From: Dromiciops gliroides
Lineage: Eukaryota > Chordata > Mammalia > Microbiotheria > Microbiotheriidae
Direction: 5' to 3'
Assembly (NCBI RefSeq): GCF_019393635.1
Contig: NC_057861.1
Location: 306,053,468 to 306,117,467 of the forward strand
Length of the DNA: 64,000 nt
Under the pieces are notes generated by a model, which worked only from the letters and a program-made list of their open reading frames with translations, was not told the origin of the DNA and searched no databases. Below, piece after piece: positions 47,008-57,859 of this stretch. The number at the start of each line of letters is the position of its first letter. Position 1 is the stretch's first letter. The position numbers and the translations under genes are program-made.

Positions 47008-47647
47008 ATAACATTAATCCTATTTCTGCATTAGTCATGTTATAAGAGAAAAAAATCAGAGCAATGATGGGAAACCTTAAAATAGAAAAAAAACAAAAGC
47101 ATCAAAAACAAAAGAAATAGTATGGTTCATTTAGCATCTATACTCCGCAGTTCTTTTTTAATTTTTTTCCCTGGATTTGGAGATCCTCTTCCATCACGAG
47201 TTCCCTGGAACTCTTCTGTGCCATTGCATTGGTGAGAAGAATATAGTCCATCACAGTAGATCAACACTCAATGTTGATGATACTGTGTACAATGTTCTTC
47301 TAGTTCTGCTCATCTCACTCATCATCAGCCCACGCAAGACCCTCCAGGTTTCTCTGAACTCCTCCTGCTCATCATTTCTTACAGCACAATAGTATTCCAT
47401 TGTATTCATATACCACAACTTGTCCAGCCATTCCCCAGTTGATGGGCACCCCCTCAACTTCCAATTCTTTGCCACCACGTAAAGAGCAGCTATAAATATT
47501 TTTGTACATGTGGGTCCCTTTCCCCCTTCCATGGTCTCTTTGGGAAAAAGACCCAAAAGTGGTATTGCTGGGTCAAAGGGTATGCACAGCTTTATCGCCC
47601 TTTGGGCATAATTACAAATTGCTCTCCAGAATGGTTGGATCACTAAG
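46790..47647 (-). mobile_element. 5'-truncated L1 LINE inserted in L2-clade LINE
   Basis: On the minus strand a 144-codon frame (47685-47251) includes IPFDPAIPLLG, KIFIAALYVVAKNWK, CPSTGEWLDKLWYMNTMEYY, the C-terminal end of L1 ORF2. It is followed by the 3' untranslated region with an AC/TA microsatellite, a G-rich tract (46885-46912 complement) and AATAAAATACTT. CAAGTACTTTTT at 46778-46789 and 47648-47659 is a perfect 12-base target duplication. The endonuclease and reverse transcriptase parts are missing. Confidence 0.92.
46937..47007. repeat. (AT)n-(AC)n microsatellite inside the L1 3' region
   Basis: AT run 46937-46984 then AC run to 47007. It sits at the same place in the element as the GT/TA run at 39512-39574. 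Confidence 0.97.
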
Positions 47648-47690
47648 CAAGTACTTTTTGATCCAGTGACACCGACCTCCTTCAATCAAT

Positions 47691-49139
47691 TAACACTTAT
47701 CAAGCACCTAATATGTGCAAGAACTGCCCAAGGTAAACTGACAGAGACATAAACAGGGAGTGGGAAAATGTGGCTGGAAGTCAGTTACAGTGAAGGGACC
47801 TCATCTTACTGCTGGGCTTCACGGTGTGGCTACAATGCTGGAAACTGCTGCCACATGCTGCACCTGGGGCTGCCCCACACTGCTACTGGGACACAATTCC
47901 ATCCCTCATTAATGGCATGAATTTTCAGGGATCATCTGTTGGACTTCTAGGGGAGGAAAATGGAGATTAATAATCTGCTTCTGTAGTTCAAACAAGGACA
48001 TTTCTCAGTTTTTCACCAGAAAGATTAATTCACAAATAGAATAAATCCTAGAGAGTGAGCAGAGGAGATCAGACTACACTCCAACCTAGCCAATGACCTT
48101 CTAGTCAAAAGAGCCAGTCTTTGTTTATACCTTAGATCCTGGGTACTAACCCTTCAGCTCAGAATGGAAAATTTCAGTGTTTCAAGGTACATTCTTTCAG
48201 GTTGAGATGATAGACTACGTGGTGATGTTTCCAGGAGAACAGGACGTTCTGACCCACTTAACATAGCTAGGTTTCTATCCCTTTAGTGGAAGTACATTTT
48301 CTAGACTGCCTGGGTAAAAAAAGGAATGGATTGGGGAAACCATCCCCACTCATCTTGTACATAAAATGCTCCCCAACACAATTCATTAGATGTTTCTAGG
48401 AACAGTTAGAGTTGTAACTAGAATTGAGATCGACTGGGGCTTTTGACAATATCCAGAGAGTATCATCATCCCCATGGAGTTGCTATATTAGGGAACTACT
48501 GGGCTCTCTCCCCTTTGCTCTCCCAATCTGTATCCACATTTTAACCGAATCTGCCCTAATTATGACTTGGAGCGCAGTACAGAATTTGATGCTCTGATCA
48601 CAGGTCTGCTTGTTCCTAAATATGAATTCAGAAAGCACTCTGAGTGGGAGATACCCAGTAGAAAATAAGTCCGGTTTTTGTTACATTTTAGTTTTTTTTT
48701 CTCCTGTACAATTCTATTTAATCTCTCTAAAAAAGTTTAAATTCTTTGCTTTCATTTCAGAAGTACTATATATCCTTTGTAAAAGGACAACTGCTTTAAA
48801 TACGTTTCTCATATAAAAAATATAGATAAACATAACTTAGTGGTAGATGAAAACACACTATATGTGGGGGCAGAAAGGACAATGGTTGATTTACCACCAC
48901 TAAGTAGCAAAAGTGGGGGTGATTTGAAAAAGAGAAGAGTGAAATCTTGCCCATTCTCTGACCAGGTAGTTTGTGAAAGCCTGCTCATGGAATGGTTCCT
49001 TCATGCTGATTTTCCCACTAAAAGAGGCAATATAAGCGCTCCTTGGAAACTTATTTTTGAGTGTAGGGAAGACTTGAAAACAAAGCAGGGAAGCTTCCCT
49101 GGTCCAGGGTGAAGGAAGATTTAGGTGTAGAGGTATGGT
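47691..49139. other. no gene recognised
   Basis: About 1.4 kb. An L2-related tail may occupy 47690-47760 ('ttatcaagcacctaatatgt'). The rest is unique-looking, with short frames and no domain. Confidence 0.4.
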
Positions 49140-49265
49140 AATATCAATCAATAAACATTTATTAGACACTTGCTGTGTGCCAGACACTGAGGTAAGCAAA
49201 AGACAGCCCCTCCCCTCAAGTAGCTTACAAAAAAATGGGGGGGGGGTGAACATGCAAATAAACAA
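49140..49265 (-). repeat. L2-related 3' tail
   Basis: 'ataaacatttattagacact', 'tgctgtgtgccagacactga', 'cctcaagtagcttacaaaaa'. Confidence 0.65.
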
Positions 49266-50136
49266 ATAAATAATTAAATGTCAAATTAATGAATATATAT
49301 ATATAATATATGCATATATATATAAACACAAAGCAAGCTATATACTGGATAAATAGGAAATAATTAACTGAGGGAAGGTACTGGAATTAAGAGGGGTTAG
49401 GGAAGGTTTCCCATAGAAAGAAGTTTTTTAGTTGGGACTTAAAAGAAGCTAGAAGATGTATGAAGTATGGGTATTAGGTTTTAAAAAAAATTCTTTCCTT
49501 TTAGAATTATGGCAGGATGCTACAACTACCCCCCTCATTATTGGTACTCAGGATTTTCTCTTCCTCTTTCTTATCTTCCCTTTAAAATTACTGCTCATTT
49601 TTTGTTTTTGGAATAGGACAGCTGAAGGCTCACCTGGTCAGAAGGAATATATGGGGGGGTGCTGAAGTGGAACACTGACCACTCCCCCAGATCCCACTCT
49701 AGAATGGGGCTCAGGGACAAGGAAGGCAAAAATACCAATTTGGAATATAAAGTCTGAGATTTGAGTGGGACAAGAGGTCAAAAAAGAGACAGGGTGAAAA
49801 CTGAAGAGCCAGGGTGATATTTGGCAAACCTCTGAAGATTAGCAACTCTTTCCTGGACAATGACGTCAACAAGGTTGCGCCCAATCATTCACTCCAGCTT
49901 AAGAAAGTTAGTCAGTGGCTCATTAAGTATCATCATCCATGTCATCACGGCCTTGTCTCTGATCTCTTTACTTGTCACCTTCTTCACTAGCTACTACTCC
50001 ATAGGCTGCCTTCAAAACCTTCTTCACCCTTCCACCCTTCTCTCACTCTTACTACTACTACAACCACCACCACCAACAACAACAAAATGGTTGTGTACAG
50101 CCCTAGAGAAGAAAGAGAAATATTCATTGATTAGTT
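49266..50136. other. no gene recognised
   Basis: Includes a TATATA-rich stretch at 49293-49325 and a CACCACCACC/AACAACAAC run at 50060-50085. Frames of 69 and 92 codons have no domain. Confidence 0.4.
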
Positions 50137-50153
50137 GAATCACAATAAATTTT

Positions 50154-50258
50154 TTTTAAAATTTTATTTATTTATTTATTTTAGTTCTCAACTTTTGTTT
50201 ATACATGCTTTACAATTTCATATTTTTCTCCCTCCCACCCCTCTCTCCCCCCTCCCCT
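50154..50258 (-). mobile_element. very short L1 3'-end insertion, 17-bp target duplication
   Basis: Only about 105 bases of L1 3' untranslated sequence on the minus strand, with the CCTCCC tract complement at its right end. GAATCACAATAAATTTT at 50137-50153 is repeated at 50259-50275. Confidence 0.92.
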
Positions 50259-50519
50259 GAATCACAATAAATTTTAAAGGTATTCCTATCTCAGTGGTAA
50301 GGGAAATGTTTGTCTTCTAGAAATGACGTGCAGCTGTACCAGTTGGTTCTTGCGTAAATTTTCTGTTGGATATATTTAAAGCAATTCAACTTTCTACTGA
50401 TCAGTTGTTGATTCGAAATGTCTTTGTATAGACACAGAGAGATGGATAACCTTCAGGATAGGGATGGTACCTGTGATTTCATTTGTACAGAGAAACCCCA
50501 GGGTAAACAATCTTCCAGG

Positions 50520-51650
50520 GCCTTGTCTCTAGAATGGGTCACAAGGGAGTTGGTAAAGAGGTTGTAAAGGAGTGGGTGAGTGAGGAGAGAGGAAAGCCAA
50601 GAGAAAGCAATGGCCCAGAAGTCTAGAGAGGAAGAGTCCAGAAGAAGCTGACTGACAGCATCAAAAGCTGCAGAGAGGGTTAAGTATGATAACTAAGAAA
50701 AGGCCATTAAGAGTCAGCAGTTGGGGCAGCTAGGTGGCGCAGTGGATAGAGCACTGGCCCTGGAGTCAGGAGTCCCTGAGTTCAAATCTGGCCTCAGACA
50801 CTTAACACTTACTAGCTGTGTGACCCTGAGCAAGTCACTTAACCCCAACTGTCTCACTAAAAAAAAAAAAAAAAGAGACAGCAGTTAGGAGGAGAGCCTG
50901 ATAACCTTGCAGAGAGCATTGTCAGGTGATCAAATAGGACATGAGATTGCCAGAGATTGAGAAGTAAATAGGAAATAAGGAAATAGAAGAAATGAGTGAA
51001 GACCCTTTCAAGGAATTTGGTTATGAAATTGAAAAGAAATATAGGATAATATTTCGAGGGAATGACAGGGTCAAGTGATGGGCTTTTAGGAATGGGAGAG
51101 ACCTGAAAATGTTTGTAGGAGGTTGGAGTTCTGACCATTGGGCTGTGTAGGGGTGGAGTAGAGGCTAGAAGAGTAGGTTTAAGACAGATTTAAAATAGAA
51201 CAAATAGGTCTTTGAATATCATGGATTTTGTACCTCATTTGGTAGATAATGAACCATGGATTGTTTTAGAGGAGAGAGTGACTTAACCAGAATTGCACTT
51301 TCTGAAGATTAATCAGGAAGTAGTATATAATGGTGTGGGCCAGAGTGGGAGGGATGGTAGCTGATTAGATATATGAGGCAAGAGAGGGGAAAGAAACAAA
51401 GATTTCAAGCCTGTGTGGTTGAAAGAATGTGAAAATGGGAAGATGGCTTGCAAGATTGGAGATGTTACTTTTGGTTTTGAACACGTTAAGCTTGAGTTGT
51501 TGCTGAAATATCCAAGTGGAGATGTTGAATCAACATTGGAAAACATGGAACCTCTTCAGGAGAAAGGTTGGAGCTACAGATAGAAAGATGTTTCTCATGT
51601 TCATTGAGGTCACAGTTGAAGTAATGGGACAGAATGAAATTGCCAAGGAA
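50520..51650 (-). mobile_element. L2/CR1-clade LINE fragment with reverse transcriptase
   Basis: On the minus strand a 93-codon frame (51138-50857) reads YYPIFLFNFITKFLERVF, matching the N-Y-R-P-I-S-L-L..K-x-L-E-R motif near the start of L2/CR1 reverse transcriptases. The order relative to 51546-51313, which gives an LTCSKPKV string like the LNxxKTE box after the catalytic site, is the reverse of a simple colinear copy, so the assignment of that second part is less sure. A SINE at 50723-50872 interrupts it. Dead copy. Confidence 0.55.
50723..50872 (+). mobile_element. WSINE/Mar1-type CORE-SINE, 14-bp target duplication
   Basis: Complete sense copy; AAGAGTCAGCAGTT (50709-50722) and AAGAGACAGCAGTT (50873-50886) differ at one base. 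Subtype GAGTCAGG / CACTTAACACTT. Confidence 0.95.
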
Positions 51651-51662
51651 AAGAGTATGGAG

Positions 51663-51888
51663 CAGGGTTTCTGAACCTGTGGTCCCTGGACTCCCAAGGG
51701 GTGTGCGGATGGATGGTGTGTGTGAGCTTGGATGGGGAAAAGTTACAACCTTATTTCAACATAACTTGTTTCCTTGATAATCCTATGCATTTTATTCTAT
51801 ACATCTAAAAAAATTCTGAGAAATTCTGTAGGCTTCAACAGATTGCCAAAAGAATCTAATGATTTTTAAAAATACTTAATAACCCCTG
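51663..51888. mobile_element. non-autonomous hAT DNA transposon (MITE), 8-bp target duplication
   Basis: 226-base element starting CAGGGTTTCTGAACC and ending TTAATAACCCCTG; the ends are imperfect inverted repeats of the hAT CAGGGGTT type. GTATGGAG (51655-51662) and GTGTGGAG (51889-51896) are an 8-base duplication with one mismatch, as hAT transposases produce. No transposase is encoded. Confidence 0.8.
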
Positions 51889-51896
51889 GTGTGGAG

Positions 51897-52300
51897 GGAC
51901 CAAGAGGAGAGGACTGAAGGCAGAACCCTTAGAGAACAACAGCATTTAAGGGGTGGGAATAGAAAACCAGGAAAGTCCAGTACTTTAATAAAGAAGGGAC
52001 GGATTTCAAGGAGGTTATTCTGGACTAGTCTAATTTAAGCCAATCCTCTGGTAGTTTATGCTCAACAATGGAACAAAATGAGACACCTAGAGGTCATTCA
52101 ACAGTTAACAAAAGGAGATTTACTTAGCTATGGTGGCAGAAAGATATCCAACAAGGATAGACATTGAGGATACCCACAACACTAAATCCAGTGGCCAAGC
52201 ATCTGAAAGATCCCTCCAGTTCCCTGTGACTGCTTTGATTAGAGTGTTGAGTGACATCAACTCTTAGTTCCCTAAGCCAACAAAGTTTCAAGAAAAACCA
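51897..52300. other. no gene recognised
   Basis: Unique-looking sequence; possibly continuing the LINE-like region left of the hAT element. Confidence 0.4.
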
Positions 52301-52301
52301 G

Positions 52302-52460
52302 GGGGCAACTAGGTGGCACAGTGGATAAAGCAGTGGCCCTGGATTCAGGAGGACCTGAGTTCAAATCCATCCTCAGACACTTGACACTTACTAGAAATGT
52401 GACCTTGGGCAAGTCACTTAACCCTCATTGCCCCACCAAAAGAAAAAAAGAAAAAAAAAG
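52302..52460 (+). mobile_element. WSINE/Mar1-type CORE-SINE, 11-bp target duplication
   Basis: Complete sense copy (head GGGGCAACTAGG). GAAAAACCAGG at 52292-52302 is repeated at 52461-52471. Subtype GATTCAGG / CACTTGACACTT / CCCTCATTGCCC. Confidence 0.96.
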
Positions 52461-52510
52461 GAAAAACCAGGCTATCCTGAATGGGTGGTGGTATTGTTGT
52501 CGCTGCTGCT

Positions 52511-52753
52511 TCTGTTGTCATTCAGTCATTTCAGTCATGTCTGACTCTCTGTGACCCCATCTAGGCTTTTGTTGGCAGAGATACTAGAGTGGTTTGCCAT
52601 TTCCTTCTCCAGCTTGTTTTACAGATAAGGAAACTGAGGCAAACAGGGTTAAGTTACTTGCCCAGGATCACCCAGCTACTAAGTGTCTGAGGTCAGATTT
52701 GAAGCCAGGGAGATGAGCCTAGTGCTCTATCTACTGTGTCACCTAGCTGCCCC
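52511..52753 (-). mobile_element. full-length Mar1-type CORE-SINE
   Basis: 'catttcagtcatgtctgact', 'tgccatttccttctccagct', 'ggaaactgaggcaaacaggg', 'acttgcccaggatcacccag', ending CACCTAGCTGCCCC. Confidence 0.93.
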
Positions 52754-53009
52754 TAGAATGGGGAATGTGGTTGGAGGGGGAAATTAAGATATTACTCCTA
52801 CAACAGAAAGAATGGGAAATAATGTCTAATTAAGTAGACAAATCAAGGAGGTTGAAGGATTATTTTTCAAATTATATTCTATATCCTCAATGATTTTGAG
52901 TACATAAATAGTAGGTGGTCTGAAGGGCAATGGAGAGCTGTGCAAGTAGGAAGGAGCTGGTTTTCACATTTGATTTCAGGTACTAAAAGCAGAGCAAGTC
53001 AGCGATCTC

Positions 53010-53209
53010 AACCACAAGTAGAAACAGCTGTGTAGTGACTTAGAAACACCTCGGGGCCTGCCCCCCACCCTCTCCCCCCAATGAATAATATCTGTGTTGT
53101 ACACTTCCTTAATTTATTTTGTTAAACATTTCCCAATTACATTTTAATATAGTTCTGGCAGCACTGAGGAGTTTTGAAGGTCTCAAGGGTCATGAGTTTG
53201 ACACCCCTG
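53010..53209 (+). mobile_element. hAT (OposCharlie-like) DNA transposon fragment
   Basis: 'agtagaaacagctgtgtagt', 'gacttagaaacacc', 'ttaatttattttgttaaac', 'atttcccaattacatttta', and the terminal GTTTGACACCCCTG, a hAT-type inverted end. Left end not defined. Confidence 0.68.
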
Positions 53210-54008
53210 GTGTAAGGGACAGTCATTTAAGTTAGTGTATGAGCGGAAAAGGAAGTAGGTAAATCATATGGCAAGAGCAAGAGATAAAAGATGGACAGCC
53301 CAAGTGTTCCACTGATAGCCAGACCTAGAAGAGCATCTCTACAGTTTTAAACAGATTCTTTGCAGAGGTTTTGTAGAACATGGAGAAGAACTACATGGTA
53401 TGAGAAGTCGTGGATGGGTTGCAATATGCACCGAAGGAAGAACTATTCACATTGATGAGATCACAGATCTATTGAAGTTGATGTTGCACAGGACATGCAG
53501 TCATATGGGGAAAAATTGGCCCCGGGATATAAGAAAATCACATTTAGGAATGCAGCAAAACTTTTAAAATCATATGGTTAAAGGAAAATCAATAACTTTA
53601 TGATAAAATATTGATAACACTTAACAGTTCAGAGAAGAGGGATGCAAAGTAGCAATGACTGTTTTTAAATTTGGCACAATGGCTGTAAGGTTTAAAGAAA
53701 CACAATCGCTTAAGATGACAGAACTAAGAAATAATTGGTTTTCTTTAGGGCATCATTATGTAGCATATTGAACATAGCTGATGTGGATTGTAAAGTCACT
53801 CAATTTTTATCAGATTTCATCTCCTTTCTAAGCTAAATATTCTGAATCAGATATTCTTCAATACTTCAAAAGATTCATGATCTCATTTTCTTTCATCATC
53901 TTACCACAATCTATTGATGCTTTCATGGTCTTCAGGAGTTTCTGTGGCCAAAAAAAAAAAGGTGGACAACTTTTTATTGATGAGCCTTTTTGAACCCAGG
54001 ATGATCTA
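53210..54008. other. no gene recognised
   Basis: AT-rich unique-looking sequence without reading frames. Confidence 0.4.
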
Positions 54009-54025
54009 TGGAAAACAAACTATTA

Positions 54026-54087
54026 TTATTATTATTATTTTTGGTGAGGCATTTGGGGTTAAGTGACTCGCCCAGGGTCACACAGCT
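54026..54087 (-). mobile_element. short SINE tail fragment between direct repeats
   Basis: About 60 bases of antisense WSINE ('aagtgactcgcccagggtca') between GGAAAACAAACTATTATTA (54009) and GGAAAACAAATTATTAA (54088). The flanking repeat suggests insertion of a SINE truncated at its 5' end. Confidence 0.75.
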
Positions 54088-54149
54088 AGGGAAAACAAAT
54101 TATTAATATCATGGGGCCTATAATCTAAGCTTTTATTCCTGTCAGAACT

Positions 54150-54595
54150 TGTACTCTACTGGTACTTTTAAGAATTCAAGGTTATTCCAGGAGAACTGTA
54201 CAAAGCAACAGCAACATTGTGTGATGATCAACTGTGAAGGACTTGGCTCTTCTCAGCAATACAATGATTCAGGGCAATTCCCAAAGACTTATGATGGAAA
54301 ATGCTCTCCACATCTAGAAAAAGAATTATGGAGGCTGAACACAGATCAAAGTATACTATTTTCAGTTTGTTGTTATTTTTTCTTTCTTAAAGTTTTTCTC
54401 TTTTGTTCTGATTCTCCTTTTATAACATGACTAATATGGAAATATGTATAACACAATTGTACATATATAACCTATATCTGATTGCTTGCTGTCTTGGGGA
54501 GTGGGGAGGGAAGGGGAGATCAGAAAAATTTGGAACTTAAAATCTTACAAAAATGAATGTTGAAAACAATCTTTACCCCAATGAGGCCTTGGGAT
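54150..54595 (+). mobile_element. L1 LINE 3' region
   Basis: 'gtgatgatcaactgtgaagg', 'cttctcagcaatacaatga', 'gcaattcccaaagacttatg', 'cataacatgactaatatgg'-type box at 54421 on, 'cctatatctgattgcttgct', GGGGAGTGGGGAGGG and 'tgaatgttgaaaacaatct'. A different subfamily from the copies at 39.4 and 46.8 kb. The 93-codon frame here is not a gene. Confidence 0.8.
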
Positions 54596-54689
54596 AGAAC
54601 CTTCATAAGGACAACTAGACAAAATAAAAGAATTCTCTTTGGTTACTAAGACCATCTCTTTGAATTTTGTAGAATAATAGTAATAATAA

Positions 54690-54930
54690 CAACAACAATG
54701 AACATTTACAGGCACTATTCTGAGTGCTTTACATTTGTCTATGTCATTTGATCCTTACAACAACCCTAGGAGGGAGGTGCTATGACTATCCCTATTTTAC
54801 AGATGAGGAAAAATGAGGCAAACAGAAGTTAAGTGACTCGCTCAGGGTCACAAAACTAATGAATTTTTGAGACCAAATTTGAACTCAGATCTTCCTGACT
54901 CCAGGCACTTTGTGCTACCTAGCTGCTTAT
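54690..54930 (-). repeat. MIR/THER1-type CORE-SINE
   Basis: 'gcactattctgagtgcttta', 'gatccttacaacaaccctag', 'gttaagtgactcgctcaggg', 'gatcttcctgactccaggca' and a head-like CTACCTAGCTGC end. Confidence 0.75.
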
Positions 54931-55084
54931 TATTATTATATTTAATAGTAAGTTATATTAATCAGTTTATGAATTAATAATTTTATTTCTTAGTAAATGA
55001 ATTATTATTATTGTTGTTTTCCCAGGAAAGCCAGGAATAGAGGTTAGGAGGGATAGCATTGCTATAATGTATTGCTATAATCCT

Positions 55085-55144
55085 GCATTCACTACTAACT
55101 AGCTATGTGACTTGACCTCTCTGGACCTCAGTTTTATCATCTAT
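55085..55144 (+). repeat. MIR-type SINE, left part (interrupted)
   Basis: 'actagctatgtgacttgacc' and 'ggacctcagttttatcatct' run to the duplication at 55145; the MIR resumes at 55317 with CTAGATGATTCCCAAGATTCC. Confidence 0.7.
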
Positions 55145-55157
55145 AAAATGAGATTTA

Positions 55158-55303
55158 GGGGCAGCTAGGTGGCTCAGTGGATAGAGCACTGGCCCTGGAT
55201 TCAGGAGGACCTGAATTCAAATCTGGCCTCAGTCATTTTACACACTTACTAGCAGTGTGACCCTGGACAAGTCATTTAACCCCAATTGCCTCTCACACAC
55301 AAA
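55158..55303 (+). mobile_element. WSINE/Mar1-type CORE-SINE nested in MIR, 13-bp target duplication
   Basis: Complete sense copy; AAAATGAGATTTA at 55145-55157 is repeated at 55304-55316. Mixed subtype (GATTCAGG with CCCCAATTGCCTC). Confidence 0.96.
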
Positions 55304-55370
55304 AAAATGAGATTTAACTAGATGATTCCCAAGATTCCTTTCATTTATAAATGCACATGTTTCTATGGTA

Positions 55371-56060
55371 GACACACATTTAGACAACTGCAGTGGTAGA
55401 CCTTGTAATCATTAGCATGACAGATGTAGGGCAAAGGCAGTACAGTAAATAATTTGCTCTCCAAGTCTTCTGTGATTTTGAACCAAACATGCTGATGACT
55501 TTATTTTTTCCTATTCAACAACTGATGTGCTCACTTCAGCAAAGGTAGGAAAGCATTACCTTCTCATGCTTTAATCCCATTTCAATGCCACTGCCCACTA
55601 AAAGTTCTCTTCAATGCTTCATTAAGGTGATGACCCTAGACTCTTGCAGATTATGCCAGCAGGATGCATGCATTCTCTCATCCCATCAGATGGGAAAGGT
55701 TTTGAATATGGGTCTGGAGATGGGCTTTGTGTGCCTTTCAACTGGGAATTGGTCTAGTTAAATTCTGTGGACCACATAGAAATTTTGCCACCAAGAAATG
55801 AAGTTTTCATATCATAGCAACTCATTGAATGATTGAGATATTTGTTGTGGAGGTACCCACATTGGTGAAATCATTGATCCTTTCAAGTATGAAAGACATT
55901 GAATAATTTTTAAGGGCATATAATGAAAAGTTTGATGATAGCAACTTATATGAAAAAGACAAAGGAACCAGGACAATCATAGAGATACCTGTCTTTGGGG
56001 TGAGGTACTTGATCTATATATAACTCCACTAACACACATAAAGTACAAATTACAAAAAAA
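55371..56060. other. no gene recognised
   Basis: Unique-looking sequence with no frame above 85 codons outside the adjacent SINE. Confidence 0.4.
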
Positions 56061-56092
56061 AAAAAAAAAAAAGAAAAAACAAACAAAACAAG

Positions 56093-56242
56093 GGGGCAGC
56101 TAGGTGGCGCAGTGGATAAAGCACTGGCCCTGAATTCAGGAGTACCTGAGTTCAAATCCAGCCTCAGACACTTGACACTTACTAGCTGTGTGACCCTGGG
56201 CAAGTCACTTAACCCCCCATTGCCTTACTAAAAAAAAAAAAA
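56093..56242 (+). mobile_element. WSINE/Mar1-type CORE-SINE in A-rich target
   Basis: Complete sense copy. AAAAAGAAAAAACAAACAAA lies on both sides (about 56067 and 56244), a target duplication within A-rich DNA. Confidence 0.94.
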
Positions 56243-56359
56243 AAAAAAAGAAAAAACAAACAAATTACAATTTTAAAGTTATAATAACTTCCAAAAAGCA
56301 GACAATAAACCAGGCATAGTGTGTATTGCCTGTTTCAATAACTGCTTAAATGTCCTTCC

Positions 56360-57119
56360 ATATTTTCCTCTGCCTTAATACTCCTAAACCTCCTCCTTAT
56401 TATCACTATGACCTCTAATTCACCCCTCACTCAAAACTATCCCTTGTAATTACCCCTGCTTTGTCTATACTCTTCTCTCTTCCCAATCTTGATTCCTTGG
56501 TGACTCAGTTCAACTTGACATTATCCTTTGCTCTGGTCCCCTTATTCTACCGCTGATCACACTTTGCTAAAGACCAATCCTGATTAATTCCCAACATCTG
56601 TTGCTAAATGAAACTGGAGGAAATCATGAAACCATATTGATTGGGTCCATTCTGGACAAATGCTAACTAATCTCACCTGGGCCCTCACTGCAGCAAGGCA
56701 ATCCTGCTGTCACCATAACAAGCTGACACCATAACAGCTGTTCTAAACCTTCTTTTATCTCCTCTAGACGCCCACCCTCTGAGCTCAGGGCTTTGCTTCA
56801 TATCTCACTGGAAAAAAACTGAGGCCGTTGGATAAGGACCCTTTTCTCTTTACCTCCTCTTCTCTTATCCCTCTGACATGTTGCCCCACTATCTCCACTA
56901 CATTCTCTGATGAAGAGGTAACTCTTCTGCCTGGATATTTTCTCCTTTCTGGGTTTTCATGAGGATACTCTCTCATGGTTCTCCCCTTCCTCTCCTATTT
57001 CTCCTTCTCAATCTCCTTGGCTGGTTTTTCATTCTAGATCATGCCCACCAACTGTGGGTGTCCCCAAAGGCTCTGCTGTAGGGTCTCTTCTCTTTTCTCT
57101 CTATACAGTCTCACTTGGC
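56360..57119 (+). mobile_element. L2/CR1-clade LINE, upstream half (split)
   Basis: C/T-rich coding-like sequence in sense. Near 57050-57113 translation gives VGVPKGSAVGSLLFSLYSLT, the G-V-P-Q-G-S-x-L-G-P box of the reverse transcriptase. It breaks at CTCACTTGG (57111-57119); the element continues at 58895 in the same orientation. Confidence 0.8.
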
Positions 57120-57168
57120 AAAGCAGCTTAGCTGAGGGAGAGATAGATAGGAAGGAACATGTAACAGG

Positions 57169-57536
57169 TGTTAAGGGCTAAAATTCTAGCTAGTCTGTCT
57201 AAAATATCTAATGAGTGGTCGCCAATAAATTATAAGCTTTAGCAAGAGTTAGACTTTTAAGCATTTATTAAGGAGAATAAGAATTTGGTAAAGAGAGAGA
57301 AAGGCCTAGATTCCTATCTTTTAAAGGGATAGCGCATTTCTAGCTCTGCTCTCCACCAGAGTCCCAAGGAAAGAGCCAGACAGAGCGCTAGTCTCTTCCT
57401 TCTTCCTCCCACTACCCAACGTCACTTCCTGATGCCAAAGAAAAGACTCCTGGTCTTGCCCTCAAAGACCTTCGTTTCATGGGCGGAACTCTTCTACAGT
57501 AAGTCTCCAGCAGGTGGCATCATTCCAATCGTTACA
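57169..57536 (-). mobile_element. solo LTR of an endogenous retrovirus
   Basis: 368-base unit starting TGTTAAGGGC and ending AATCGTTACA on the plus strand, with CAGG at 57165-57168 and 57537-57540 as a four-base target duplication. On the minus strand it runs TGTAACGATT to CCTTAACA, with CCTTAATAAATGC (polyadenylation signal near 57269-57264) in the 3' third. No viral genes or primer-binding site adjoin it. Confidence 0.82.
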
Positions 57537-57644
57537 CAGGCAAGCAGAACCATCATCACTGCTACCTTGACTACCACTCTCCTTGGACCCTAATGAGATA
57601 GTCCAGGAAAGGCACAAGAAAATATGGATTTTTAAAAATACCTA

Positions 57645-57832
57645 GTATGTGCTTTTTACACTTAGAATTTCATTTGAAATTCTCACAACATTGCAACGTA
57701 GGTGCTATAATTATCCTCATTTTATATTTGAGGAAACTGAGGCAAACAAAGTTTAAGGGACTTGCCCAGGGTCACATTTCTGGTGTGCTGAGCCTACATT
57801 TGAATTCAGGTCTTCTTGACTTTTAGCTCCAG
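57645..57832 (-). repeat. MIR/THER1-type CORE-SINE
   Basis: 'ctagtatgtgctttttacac', 'gcaacgtaggtgctataatt', 'atttgaggaaactgaggcaa', 'cttgcccagggtcacatttc'. Confidence 0.75.
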
Positions 57833-57859
57833 TCTTGTTTACAGTGCCAACAATTGCTT

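Larger units (their letters stand above)
45700..47690 (+). mobile_element. L2/CR1-clade LINE, interrupted by two SINEs and an L1
   Basis: Pieces 45700-45830, 45992-46568, 46729-46789 and 47648-47690 read as one element. Landmarks: GGGTTCTTGCCTTGGGCC (the G-S-V-L-G-P box of the reverse transcriptase), CACTTGGTGATTTCATGAGC, a diverged catalytic box 'gataattttcaaatatacc', then in one frame (46370-46500) LEYCNSLLVDLWASNLSPLQ, the conserved C-terminal L2 motif. 'gatccagtgacaccgacctc' resumes after the L1. Dead copy. Confidence 0.8.
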
